Assembly: GCF_029688845.1 (NCBI RefSeq)
Contig: NZ_JARUKW010000002.1
Location: 1 to 64,000, forward strand
Source of the DNA: Natronococcus sp. A-GB1
GTDB taxonomy: Archaea; Halobacteriota; Halobacteria; Halobacteriales; Natrialbaceae
Length of the DNA: 64,000 nt
Direction: 5' to 3'
Below the pieces are notes generated by a model. It had not been told where the DNA came from and made no database searches. It saw only the letters and a list, made by a program, of their open reading frames with translations. Numbering within the stretch: position 1 is the stretch's first letter; each line of letters opens with the position of its first letter. This document shows positions 25,598-34,210 of the stretch, one piece after another. The translations under genes were made by a program, and so were the position numbers.

Positions 25598-26785
25598 ATG
25601 GTCGACATCGCGACGATTGGACTGTTCTTGATCGCCGCGACCGCGAGTCTCTTTATGGCCTGGGCGATCGGCGCCGGCTCAAGCGGATCGACGCCGTTCG
25701 CGCCGGCCGTCGGGGCGAACGCGATTTCGGTGATGCGGGCCGGCTTCGTCGTCGGCCTCTGTTGTTTTCTGGGTGCCGTTTTGCAGGGAGCGAACGTCTC
25801 CGAGGCCGTCGGCGAGGATCTCATCATCGGCGTTACCCTCTCGGCGGAGGCGGCGACGATCGGACTGACGATCGCCGCAGGACTGGTCGTTATCGGGATC
25901 TTCACCGGCTACCCGATCGCCACCGCGTTCACCGTTACCGGCGCAGTAATCGGTGCCGGCTTCGCGATGGGCGGCGATCCCGCCTGGGCGAAGTACCAGG
26001 AGATCGCCGCCCTCTGGTTGCTTACACCGTTCGTCGGCGGTGGGATCGCGTACCTGACTGCGCGCGCCCTGCGCGAGGAGCCGATTCCCGAGCGCCAGGT
26101 CGTCCTCATCCTGGCCGCGATCGTCGGCATGTTACTCGCAAACATCGAGTTCGCAATGCTCGGGCCGCCAGACGGCGGTGCCTCGATCGCCGTTACCGCC
26201 GCCGGCTCCCTCCCCGGATCGACGGTGCTCGGCAGCGCGGCGACGACTGGCGCGATCGCGGCGGCCTGTGCGGGCGGACTTCGATGGGACATGCGCCACG
26301 GAACGAAAGTCGCCGAGCGTCACTTCCTGCTCGCGATGGGTGCGCTCGTCGCCTTCTCCGCCGGCGGGAGCCAGGTCGGCCTGGCGGTCGGTCCCCTCGT
26401 TCCGCTCATAGACGACATCGGACTGTCGATTACCGCCCTGTTGCTCGGCGGCGGCGTCGGCCTGCTCGTCGGCGCGTGGACCGGCGCGACACGGATGATA
26501 AAGGCGATATCCCAGGACTACTCTTCGCTTGGTCCGCGACGGTCGATCGCCGCGCTCATCCCATCGTTCGCAATCGCGCAGGTCGCGATCCTGTTCGGTA
26601 TTCCGGTATCGTTCAACCAGATTGTCGTCAGCGCGATCATCGGCAGCGGGTACGCCGCCGCAAGCAGCGGCGGCGTCAGCGCCCGCAAGATGGGATTTAC
26701 CGTTCTCGCCTGGGTGCTCTCGCTTGCCGGGTCGATCATCATCACGTACGGCGGCTACCGCGCCGTCGACGTGCTCTTGCTCTGA
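25598..26785 (+). CDS. Inorganic phosphate transporter, Pit family (copy 3)
   Basis: 395-residue permease. The two Pit repeats are AWAIGAGSSGSTPFAPAVGANA near residue 23 and FSAGGSQVGLAVGPLVPL near 250. It is divergent from copies 1 and 2: it lacks the acidic APAIGE loop and the first repeat has no Asn at the position usually occupied (GAGSSGS rather than GYNIGG). About 11 helices. A membrane protein of unknown function follows in the same direction after about 50 bp. Substrate could be phosphate or sulfate; the family handles both. Confidence 0.85.
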   Translation: MVDIATIGLFLIAATASLFMAWAIGAGSSGSTPFAPAVGANAISVMRAGFVVGLCCFLGAVLQGANVSEAVGEDLIIGVTLSAEAATIGLTIAAGLVVIGIFTGYPIATAFTVTGAVIGAGFAMGGDPAWAKYQEIAALWLLTPFVGGGIAYLTARALREEPIPERQVVLILAAIVGMLLANIEFAMLGPPDGGASIAVTAAGSLPGSTVLGSAATTGAIAAACAGGLRWDMRHGTKVAERHFLLAMGALVAFSAGGSQVGLAVGPLVPLIDDIGLSITALLLGGGVGLLVGAWTGATRMIKAISQDYSSLGPRRSIAALIPSFAIAQVAILFGIPVSFNQIVVSAIIGSGYAAASSGGVSARKMGFTVLAWVLSLAGSIIITYGGYRAVDVLLL

Positions 26786-26837
26786 GTGATCGGCACACAT
26801 CGAACAGCCTTTACACGGCCGGTGGCGAAGGTCGAGT

Positions 26838-27542
26838 ATGGGCGCGACCGAACCGATCCAGTGGCGACGGGATCCCGACACCTCTCGCACCGTTCGGCTC
26901 CTCTGGTCGCTCGGCGTCGGGACCTTCTTCGCCGTAACCGTCATCATCGTCTTCTGGCGGCTGTTCGATATGGCCACCCAGGTCGGCGGTCAGTCGATCG
27001 TCGCCGCCGCGCTGGTCGCACTCCTCATTACCGCGCTCGCGTTCGCCGTCTCGGACAACGCCGAACGACAGCTCGAGCGGATCTTCGGTCGGCTGTCAGT
27101 ATCGGTTCCCTCCGGCACCTCGCTCAGCCGGGCGAGAGACGCCACGCTGGGAACGGTAGCGATGGTCGTCCTCATCGGCTCGCTGATGATCGCCGGTCGC
27201 ATCGTCTCACAGCAGGGGTTGCTGGGCGGCGTCGGTGCCGGCCCGTTCACCGGACTGGCCGCGCTGTCCCTGCCACTGGCGCTCGTCGCGATCCTGCTCG
27301 CGTCGTTCCTGCGCTCGGTCGGCGCCTACAACCCCGACGAACGCACGGTCTACCTCTACGATCCCGACCAGTCGATCGATCTCGACCTAATAACGGACGC
27401 TTCCGTCCGTCAGATCGGCGACGTCGCGATCGTCAACTTCGACTACGCACAGCCCGACGGCCGGTACGTCCAGGGTCCGCGGCGGATCGTCGTTCCGCCT
27501 CGAGTCGCTCGGGAGGTCGTCGCCGCTGTCGACGCCCGCTAG
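26838..27542 (+). CDS. Haloarchaeal membrane protein, unknown function
   Basis: 234 residues. Four hydrophobic helices (about 22-44, 50-68, 98-118, 130-154) and a soluble C-terminal domain (165-234) with NPDERTVYLYDPDQSIDLDLI and the strand GRYVQGPRRIVVPPRV. No recognised family. It follows Pit copy 3 and overlaps the convergent CNNM/CorC gene by 4 bp. Confidence 0.65.
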   Translation: MGATEPIQWRRDPDTSRTVRLLWSLGVGTFFAVTVIIVFWRLFDMATQVGGQSIVAAALVALLITALAFAVSDNAERQLERIFGRLSVSVPSGTSLSRARDATLGTVAMVVLIGSLMIAGRIVSQQGLLGGVGAGPFTGLAALSLPLALVAILLASFLRSVGAYNPDERTVYLYDPDQSIDLDLITDASVRQIGDVAIVNFDYAQPDGRYVQGPRRIVVPPRVAREVVAAVDAR

Positions 27543-28927
27543 TTCGCGTCGGTCTCCTCGAGTTCGTCGGCCTCGTCCTCGCTTCCCTCGTGGCGCTCGA
27601 GCTTGTGCAGTCGCGCCTTCATGATGCGGGTGTTCTCGACGGCCTCGACCGTGATGCGGACGCCGTCAAACTCGATCTCCTCGCCTTCCTCGACGAGTCG
27701 GCCCGCGCGGTTGAAGATGAAGCCGGCGATCGTCTCGAACTCCTCGCCCTCCGGAAGCTCGATCTCGAGGGCCTCGTTGACGTCCTCGATGTTGACCTCG
27801 CCGCGGACGAGGACGGTGTCGGCGTCGATCTCCTCGATCGGCAGATCCTCGCCACCCTCCAGGATCTCGCCGATGATCTCCTCGACCATGTCCTCCATTG
27901 TCACGAGCCCCTCAGTGGTGCCGAACTCGTCGATTACGATCGCCATGTGCATCCGGTTTTCGCGCATCTCGGTCAGCAGTTCGTCGACGTTCTTCGACTC
28001 GGGGACGTGCAGCGTCGGCTGGATCAGGTCGACGAGCTCGAGGTCGTCGGCCTCGGTCTCGCCGTAGTTGAGATCCCGAACGAGGTCGCGGATGTGGACG
28101 ACACCCTGGACGTTGTCGAGGCTTCCCTCGTACACCGGAACGCGAGCGTGACCGCTCTGGATACAGGTCTCGATCGCCTCGTCGATCGTCGCATCCTTTG
28201 GAACCGCCGTCATGTCGAGTCGCGGCGTCATCACCTCCTTGACGATCGTCTGGTTGAACCGGAAGATCCGGGTGAGCATCTCGTGTTCTTCCTCCTCCAG
28301 GACGCCCTCCCGTTCGCCCGACTCGATCATCTCCTGGATCTCGTCGCGGGTGACGTAGGGCGTCTCGATCGCCCCCGTCGAGCCGGTGAGCTTGTTCACC
28401 TGTCGTGTCAGGTAGTCGAAGAGAACGATCAGGGGATACAGCACGTACTCGGTGGTCTTGAGCGGCTTCGAGATGCGGACCGCCCACGACTCGGTGTTCT
28501 CGACCGCGTAGGACTTGGGAACGCTCTCGCCGAACAGCAACACGATCGCCGTGATACCGAACGTCGCGAGCAACACGCCGACCAGCCCGCCGAAGTGAAT
28601 CGAAAGGACGGCTGTGGCGATCGAGGACATCGCGATGTTGACGATGTTGTTGCCGACGAGGATCGTCACGAGCAGCCGGTGGGGGTCGTCCTTGAGCGCC
28701 TTCACCAGCTCGGCGCCCTCGACGCCGTCCTCGACCATCCCGTCGAGGCGGTGTTTCGCGAGGTTGAACATCGCGATCTCCGACGAGGAGAAGAATCCCG
28801 ACAGCAGAATGAGCACCGTGACAGCGAGAACGCCGAAGATCGTCACGGTCGACTCGTCGAACTCGAGATCCAGAAACGGGACCTCGTAGGCGGCGAGCAC
28901 GACCTCGAGCAGCGGAGACAACGCCAT
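27539..28927 (-). CDS. CNNM/CorC-type membrane protein (DUF21-CBS-CorC_HlyC)
   Basis: 462 residues. Order: short N-terminal helix, DUF21 domain with three or four helices (about 20-200, FFSSSEIAMFNLAKHRL is the hallmark), a CBS pair (about 225-350, including MTPRLDMTAVPKDATIDE and FGTTEGLVTMEDMVEEIIGEI), and a C-terminal CorC_HlyC domain (about 365-440). Such proteins are linked to Mg2+/Co2+ efflux and are often misnamed hemolysins. Start ATG 28927 preferred to GTG 28945. Confidence 0.9.
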   Translation of the reverse strand: MALSPLLEVVLAAYEVPFLDLEFDESTVTIFGVLAVTVLILLSGFFSSSEIAMFNLAKHRLDGMVEDGVEGAELVKALKDDPHRLLVTILVGNNIVNIAMSSIATAVLSIHFGGLVGVLLATFGITAIVLLFGESVPKSYAVENTESWAVRISKPLKTTEYVLYPLIVLFDYLTRQVNKLTGSTGAIETPYVTRDEIQEMIESGEREGVLEEEEHEMLTRIFRFNQTIVKEVMTPRLDMTAVPKDATIDEAIETCIQSGHARVPVYEGSLDNVQGVVHIRDLVRDLNYGETEADDLELVDLIQPTLHVPESKNVDELLTEMRENRMHMAIVIDEFGTTEGLVTMEDMVEEIIGEILEGGEDLPIEEIDADTVLVRGEVNIEDVNEALEIELPEGEEFETIAGFIFNRAGRLVEEGEEIEFDGVRITVEAVENTRIMKARLHKLERHEGSEDEADELEETDAN

Positions 28928-29022
28928 GATGTCCTGACTTGACACCCGATCGGTTAACCGTTTACCATTCTTTGCCCTTTCCCGACGACACGTTTACCCC
29001 GCCCGTTCCCCAACGAACGGCC

Positions 29023-29355
29023 ATGTCCGAAGCCACCAGCCGCGACGACGAGCCGGCGATCACCTTCTATCGGCTCCAGGCGTGTCCGTACTGCGAGCGC
29101 GTCGCTCGCACGCTCGGAGAGCTGGGACTCGAGTACCGCTCGCGGTTCGTCGAGCCGTTGCACTCCCGCCGGGACGTCGTCAAGCGCGTCGCCGGCGTCC
29201 GCACCGTGCCGGTCATCGTCGACGACGAGACCGGCGTGACGATGGCCGAGAGCCCTAACATCGTCGACTACCTCGAGTCGACCTATGGCGACGGCCCGCC
29301 GACCGGCTCGGCTGCCGCCGACAGGGCGACCGCCGAAACCGGAGGTGACGACTGA
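29023..29355 (+). CDS. Glutaredoxin / GST N-terminal-like thiol oxidoreductase
   Basis: 110 residues with the CPYC active site at C21-C24 (LQACPYCERVARTLGELGLEY), the cis-Pro loop VRTVPVIVDDETG and the NIVDYL motif for thiol binding. Haloarchaea use gamma-glutamylcysteine rather than glutathione, so the partner thiol may differ. Its TGA stop shares one base with the ATG of the next gene, so the two are translationally coupled. Start ATG 29023. Confidence 0.9.
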   Translation: MSEATSRDDEPAITFYRLQACPYCERVARTLGELGLEYRSRFVEPLHSRRDVVKRVAGVRTVPVIVDDETGVTMAESPNIVDYLESTYGDGPPTGSAAADRATAETGGDD

Positions 29356-29861
29356 TGCCCGAGTTCGACGTCGTCGAACTCGGGCCGGCCGATCACCTCG
29401 AGCCCGGCGAGACGGCGCCCGACTTCACCAGACCCCTCGTTACCGACGAGTTCTGGGAGGATCGGTCGCTGGCGGAGCTGGTCGACGGCCGAACGGTCCT
29501 CGTCTTCACGCCGATGATCGGCTCGTTCGTCGCCAAGTACGTCTGGAGCGAGCTGGCCGAGCGAGGCTGGCTCGAGCGCGGGGAGCGGATCGTCGGAGTT
29601 ACGGCCTCGACGCCCTACGGGGTCTCGAGGTTCCTCGACGAGAACGACCTGCCAGTCGAGGTTTTCGCCGATCCGACCAACGAGGTCGCCGACGACTACG
29701 GGATCGCCCACGATCTCGACGGGATGGCCGGCGTCAGCGAGCCCCGACTCGCGTTCGTCGCCCTCGACGCCGACCGATCGATCGAGACGGTCTGGGTCGC
29801 CGACGAGTGGCCCGAGTTTCCCGACTACGACGAGGTCGAGACCGAGTTCGGCCTCGACTGA
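29355..29861 (+). CDS. Peroxiredoxin-like redoxin lacking cysteine
   Basis: 168 residues with an AhpC/TSA-like fold: GETAPDFTRPLV at the start, the strand RTVLVFTPMIGSF (46-58), then VSRFLDENDLPVEVFADPTNEVADDYGI. Known peroxiredoxins have a peroxidatic Cys just after the strand, in a (T/S)xxC motif; here that region reads MIGSFVAKYVW and the whole protein contains no cysteine. It therefore cannot use the usual thiol chemistry. It overlaps the glutaredoxin gene by one base, suggesting the two act together. A binding or regulatory role is an inference. Confidence 0.8.
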   Translation: MPEFDVVELGPADHLEPGETAPDFTRPLVTDEFWEDRSLAELVDGRTVLVFTPMIGSFVAKYVWSELAERGWLERGERIVGVTASTPYGVSRFLDENDLPVEVFADPTNEVADDYGIAHDLDGMAGVSEPRLAFVALDADRSIETVWVADEWPEFPDYDEVETEFGLD

Positions 29862-29900
29862 CGCGGTGCGTTTTTGGCGTCGCCGAACCGATCGAGAGCT

Positions 29901-30485
29901 ATGAGCGAACTCGAGTCGGCCGCTACCGCTATCCGAGAGGGCGAGCTGATCGTCTACCCGACGGAGACCGTCTACGGGCTCGGTGCGAACGCCGTCGATC
30001 CCGACGCCGTCGAGCGGGTGTTCGAAGCGAAAGGGCGGGACCGATCCAAACCAGTCTCGATGGCGGTTCCGTCGGTCCCGTCGGCGCTCGACTACGTCCG
30101 CGCGACCGACCGCGAGCGCGAGTTCATGGCGAGGTTCCTCCCGGGTCCCGTGACCGTCCTCTGTCGGCGACGCGAGGTCGTCCCCGACGAGCTAACTGCG
30201 GGCGAGGATCGGGTCGGGGTCAGGGTTCCGGACCACGACCTCGCGCTCCGGCTCTGCGAGCGGGCCGGGACGCCGATCACGTCGACGAGCGCGAACGTCA
30301 GCGGGAGCGGAAGCGTCCGCCGGATCGACGACCTCGAGCCGTCGATCCGCGAGGCCGTCGCGGTGACGATCGACGGCGGCGAGACGGCAGGGACCGAAAG
30401 CACCGTCGTCGACGTCTCGAGCGGGACGATCCACCGCCGCGGTGCGCGGGCCGACGAGATCGAACACTGGCTCGACGCTCGGTGA
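29901..30485 (+). CDS. Threonylcarbamoyl-AMP synthase, TsaC/YrdC type
   Basis: 194-residue enzyme making threonylcarbamoyl-AMP from Thr, bicarbonate and ATP for the t6A37 modification of ANN-decoding tRNAs. Signature IREGELIVYPTETVYGLGANA near residue 13, KGRDRSKPVSMAV near 47 and ITSTSANVSGSG near 128. It is the short form without the C-terminal Sua5 domain. Start ATG 29901. It would feed the Kae1/Bud32 complex, not present in the window. Confidence 0.93.
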   Translation: MSELESAATAIREGELIVYPTETVYGLGANAVDPDAVERVFEAKGRDRSKPVSMAVPSVPSALDYVRATDREREFMARFLPGPVTVLCRRREVVPDELTAGEDRVGVRVPDHDLALRLCERAGTPITSTSANVSGSGSVRRIDDLEPSIREAVAVTIDGGETAGTESTVVDVSSGTIHRRGARADEIEHWLDAR

Positions 30486-30510
30486 CCGACCGCCGCCTAC
30501 TCGAGATCCG

Positions 30511-31218
30511 CTACCCGAGTCCGAGCAACGACCGCAGCGTCCGCGTTCGAACGCCACACTGCTCGGCGAACTCGCAGGCGCCGCACTTCGCCCGGTTGTC
30601 GATCCGCGCCGGCGGCCCGTCGAGTTCCTGGACCGCCCGTAACGTCCGACGATATCCCGCCTTCCGTCGGGTCGTGAGATCGATCCGGCGGATCGCACCG
30701 TAGGCGGGGTACTCGAGCCAGGCTCGTTCGACCGGCCGCTCGTGCTCCCAGGCCAGCGCCTTCGCGGCCGCGACGGCGTGGACCGACTGGGACTCCCAGA
30801 CGCCGTTCTCGGGGGGCTTTCCGGCCGAGACGAGAACGGGCTCGAGGGGGTCCTGGAGAACTTTGTGGACGATCCCGCGACAGTGGCGCCCGGTCGCGAG
30901 GACGGTTCGGGCGTCGGGCTCGCGGAGGCGCTGCCAGTGGCTTGCTTCCTCGAGTCGTCGTCGGGTCTCGGCGAGTCGGTCGCGGTAGGCTGCCGGCGGA
31001 AGATCGATCGGTTCGGATGCGAGGTCGTCGATCGACGCCTCGAGCAGGGACTCGTATCGGAGCTCGAGCCCCCGGATTTCCGTAACCTCGGGCGGAGGTT
31101 CGCGCTCGTCGGCGTCCTGACGGCGCTGGTAGTAACACTTCCGCGGGCAGTAGGCGGCGGTCCGGAGATCGCTGAAGGCGACGTGTGACACGGGCGGTCT
31201 GGCCGCGCCTTCGGACAA
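30511..31218 (-). CDS. Cas4/Dna2-like iron-sulfur protein without nuclease residues
   Basis: 235 residues of Cas4-like layout: N-terminal YCPRKCYYQ (C24, C28) and C-terminal KCGACEFAEQCG (C212, C215, C221), suggesting a [4Fe-4S] cluster. In active Cas4 the PD-(D/E)XK core reads G-x-(I/V)-D-x-(V/L) ... E-x-K. Here the first Asp is His118 (GIVHKV) and the ExK strand is PVLVSAGKPP (about 127-136), so Asp, Glu and Lys all appear replaced. No CRISPR array or other cas gene is nearby. It is probably a housekeeping Cas4 homologue, nuclease-dead, perhaps a DNA-binding or structural factor. Confidence 0.7.
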   Translation of the reverse strand: MSEGAARPPVSHVAFSDLRTAAYCPRKCYYQRRQDADEREPPPEVTEIRGLELRYESLLEASIDDLASEPIDLPPAAYRDRLAETRRRLEEASHWQRLREPDARTVLATGRHCRGIVHKVLQDPLEPVLVSAGKPPENGVWESQSVHAVAAAKALAWEHERPVERAWLEYPAYGAIRRIDLTTRRKAGYRRTLRAVQELDGPPARIDNRAKCGACEFAEQCGVRTRTLRSLLGLG

Positions 31219-31252
31219 AAACCCTCGTCTACTCCCTGCGGAGCTCGTCGCG

Positions 31253-31843
31253 CTAGAAGTCGACGTCCGTCTCCATCCCCTCGGTCGCGTCCTCGAGGCC
31301 GTCCTCGCGGACGTCGGTCGCCATACGCTCGGAGAGGTCGGCGTCGGCGAGGACGCTGTCGAACTCGTCGCGGTAGCGGTCGTTGGCCGCGCGGGACTCG
31401 TCCTGGGCCGCGGCGACGCGACGGTAGCGACCGATCCGTTCCTCGCTGACGTCGTACTCCTCGGCGAGCGCGGCGTCGTCCTCCTCGCGCTCGCGGATCG
31501 CGGCGAGGTCGACCTCGTCCGCGTCGCTCTCGTCGATCAGGTGCAGCGACATTCGGGCCTCGAAGACGTCGTCCTCGGCGACGTCGAGCTCCTCGGCCAG
31601 CTCCGCGTCGGAGCGATCGTCGTAGAACCCCTCCGCGATCTGGAGGTAGTCGTCGGTCGAGAACGGCCCCTCGAGTCCGTAGCGCTCGTTCATCTGCGTG
31701 ACGACGCTCTCGAGGCGCTCCCGGTCCGTGCGTTCGTCCTTCTCGAGGGAGCCACGGTCGTCCTCCTGGGCCTCCGTGACGGTCTCCTCGCCGTCGGTAA
31801 CCTCGGTGAAGATGTCACGGAGTTCTTCCGTTTTTTCGTTCAT
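31253..31843 (-). CDS. Acidic helical haloarchaeal protein (possible conditioned-medium-induced protein 4 family)
   Basis: 196 residues, highly charged and mostly helical. MNEKTEELRDIFTEVTDGEETV at the N-terminus, then LESVVTQMNERYGLEGPFSTDDYLQIAEGFYDDRSDAELAEEL in the middle, reminiscent of a helix-turn-helix-like segment (SDAELAEELDVAEDDVFEAR and DDAALAEEYDVSEERIGRYR). It resembles proteins I remember as conditioned medium-induced protein 4, but this name is uncertain. The paired helix-turn-helix-like segments suggest nucleic-acid binding; this is inference. Start ATG 31843. Confidence 0.65.
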   Translation of the reverse strand: MNEKTEELRDIFTEVTDGEETVTEAQEDDRGSLEKDERTDRERLESVVTQMNERYGLEGPFSTDDYLQIAEGFYDDRSDAELAEELDVAEDDVFEARMSLHLIDESDADEVDLAAIREREEDDAALAEEYDVSEERIGRYRRVAAAQDESRAANDRYRDEFDSVLADADLSERMATDVREDGLEDATEGMETDVDF

Positions 31844-32008
31844 GGGTGGACACTCGCGGGGGGCGGCTATATAAGCCTGTTGGCAGAACGGGTAGCGGCC
31901 GGCAGTTCGTGAACTCACAATATCTGGTTAATTTACGCAAGACAACGGAGGGGTACGTGGGACAATCTCGTGACAAGAATTAAGTCACGGCTCCCCGCCT
32001 AATTGAAC

Positions 32009-34210
32009 ATGAACGTCCTCGCGCAGACGGAGGTGACGAGGGAGACGTACTGGGGACTCAGCAGCACGGAGTACGCGCTGTTCTATCTCCTGGCAACAGT
32101 GACGATTCTCGTCTTCCTCTACGGGGTGTACAGACGATTTACGCGGTACACGGCCGGCGACGACGATCCGTTCGCCCGGCTCGACGACCTCGCGGGCCGG
32201 ATCGTCTCGAGTACGAAGATCGTGCTCTCGAACGAGAAGCAGTTCGACAGGGATCTCTACGGCGGGCTGATGCACGCCTTCATCATGTGGGGCTTTCTGA
32301 CCCTGCTGATCGCGACGACGATCCTGTTCGTCGACGGCTACTTCTGGGAACCGTTCCAGGGCTCGTTCTGGGTCGGCGACTTCTATCTCGCCTACCAGTT
32401 CATGGTCGACGCGATGGGGCTGCTGTTCGTCGTCGGGATCGGGATGGCGATGTATCGGCGCTACTGGGTTCGCAACGAACGCCTCTGGGATCGCCACACC
32501 TCGAGCGAGGACGACATCTTCATCTGGACGCTGTTCGCGCTGGGCGTCGGCGGCTTCCTGCTCGAGGGACTGCGCATCTACGCGACGGGGATGCCCGACC
32601 ACGAGATTGTCAGCTTCGTCGGCTGGGGGCTCGCCCTGCTGTTCCAGACGATCGGCCTCCCCGTCGTCGAGGGGACCGCCACGGATCCGAACTACACCGC
32701 ACTCGGCGTCCTCGGTTTCAATGCGGAGACCTTCCACTGGCTGGCCTGGTGGTCCCACTCGCTGATCGCCTTCTTCTTCATCGCGTGGATCCCCTACGCC
32801 AAGCCGTTCCACATGCTTTCCTCGTTCGCGAACGTCGTCACCCGCGACGAGAAGGCCGGCAAGCGACTGCCGAACGTCCCTGCCGATCTGGACGCCACGA
32901 ACGCCGAGTCCATCGAGGACTTCACCTGGAAGGAGATGCTCGACCAGGACGCCTGTACCAAGTGCGGACGCTGTTCTGCCGTCTGTCCCGCCAAGGCCTC
33001 GGACCGTCCGCTCGATCCGCGCAACGTCATCCTCGACCTCAAGAAGTACCGCGAACACCGCGCCGAGGGCGGCGAGGAACAACCGATCATCGCCGACGGC
33101 GGCACTTCGGTGATCGACACCGAGACGATGGAGTCCTGCATGGCCTGTATGGCCTGCATGGACGCCTGCCCCGTCGAGATCGAACACCTCCAGTCGTTTA
33201 CCCGGCTCAACCGCCAGATGACCGACCAGGGCGACGTCGACCCAGGAATGCAGGACGTCTTCCAGAACGTCATGCAGAACGGCAACACCTTCGGCGACAG
33301 CCCGCGCAACCGGGCCGACTGGGCCGACGACCTCAAGTTCGACGTTACCGACGCCCGCGAAGAGGAGGTCGACTACCTCTGGTACGTCGGCGACTACCCC
33401 AGCTACGACGACCGCAACAAGCAGGTCGCCCGCTCGCTGGCGGCCATCCTCCAGGAGGCCGACGTCAGCTTCGGCATCCTCTTCGACGACGAAAAGTACG
33501 ACGGCAACGACATCCGCCGGGTCGGCGAGGAGTTCCTCTACGTCGAACTCGCCGGCCACCACGTCGAGACCTGGGAGGACTGCGAGTTCGACACGATCGT
33601 CTGTACGGACCCCCACTCCTACAACACGTTCAAAAACGAATACCCGGAGGTCGACTTCGAGGAGTTCGCCGACGATCCGATGATGCCCTTCGACTACGAG
33701 GAGCAATGGAACGCCGACGGTGAAGTCGACGTACTCCACTGGACCCAGGCTGTCGAGGAACTCGTCTCCGAGGGCCGACTCGAGCTGTCGGGGACGGAAC
33801 TCGACTACACGGTCACCTACCACGACCCCTGTCACCTGGGGCGGTACAACGACGAGTACGAGGCCCCCCGCGAGATCATCGAAGCGACGGGCTGTGAACT
33901 CGAGGAGATGCCCCGCAACCGCGGCGATTCCTTTTGCTGTGGTGGCGGCGGCGGTGGCCTCTGGATGGAGTTCGACGAGGAGCCAAAGCCCAGCGAGGAG
34001 CGGCTTCGGGAGGCCCTTGAGGATACCGCTGCTGGGGCGGGGATCGAGAAATTCGTCGTCGCCTGTCCGATGTGTATGACGATGTACGAGGACGGCCGCA
34101 AGACCGGCGGTTTCGAGGACGAGATCGAGATCGTCGACGTCGCCGAACTGCTCGTCGAGGCGATTGGCGCGCGGGAGAAAGCGGGGCTCGAGACCGCGGC
34201 GGCCGACTGA
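32009..34210 (+). CDS. Membrane iron-sulfur oxidoreductase (NarI-like cytochrome b + HdrD-like CCG domain)
   Basis: 733 residues. The N-terminal third has six hydrophobic segments (about 17-40, 75-110, 125-148, 170-190, 205-225, 245-270) with a NarI-like heme-b plan. Two [4Fe-4S] motifs follow: CTKCGRCSAVCP near 318 and CMACMACMDACP near 377. The C-terminus carries CCG-type motifs, including DPCHLGRYNDEY and SFCCGGGGGGLW and the final CPMC. This is a fused HdrDE-like or GlpC-like quinone-linked oxidoreductase. In haloarchaea such proteins probably transfer electrons between an organic acid or FAD partner and menaquinone. Start ATG 32009, with AATTAAG about 25-31 bp upstream. Confidence 0.88.
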   Translation: MNVLAQTEVTRETYWGLSSTEYALFYLLATVTILVFLYGVYRRFTRYTAGDDDPFARLDDLAGRIVSSTKIVLSNEKQFDRDLYGGLMHAFIMWGFLTLLIATTILFVDGYFWEPFQGSFWVGDFYLAYQFMVDAMGLLFVVGIGMAMYRRYWVRNERLWDRHTSSEDDIFIWTLFALGVGGFLLEGLRIYATGMPDHEIVSFVGWGLALLFQTIGLPVVEGTATDPNYTALGVLGFNAETFHWLAWWSHSLIAFFFIAWIPYAKPFHMLSSFANVVTRDEKAGKRLPNVPADLDATNAESIEDFTWKEMLDQDACTKCGRCSAVCPAKASDRPLDPRNVILDLKKYREHRAEGGEEQPIIADGGTSVIDTETMESCMACMACMDACPVEIEHLQSFTRLNRQMTDQGDVDPGMQDVFQNVMQNGNTFGDSPRNRADWADDLKFDVTDAREEEVDYLWYVGDYPSYDDRNKQVARSLAAILQEADVSFGILFDDEKYDGNDIRRVGEEFLYVELAGHHVETWEDCEFDTIVCTDPHSYNTFKNEYPEVDFEEFADDPMMPFDYEEQWNADGEVDVLHWTQAVEELVSEGRLELSGTELDYTVTYHDPCHLGRYNDEYEAPREIIEATGCELEEMPRNRGDSFCCGGGGGGLWMEFDEEPKPSEERLREALEDTAAGAGIEKFVVACPMCMTMYEDGRKTGGFEDEIEIVDVAELLVEAIGAREKAGLETAAAD

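Noticed and set aside
30511-31218. CRISPR locus suggested by a Cas4-like gene
   Set aside because: No direct-repeat array and no other cas gene in the window; catalytic residues are also missing.
31985-33835. 616-codon open frame on the minus strand
   Set aside because: Antisense to the iron-sulfur oxidoreductase; Val/Glu-rich shadow without domain motifs.
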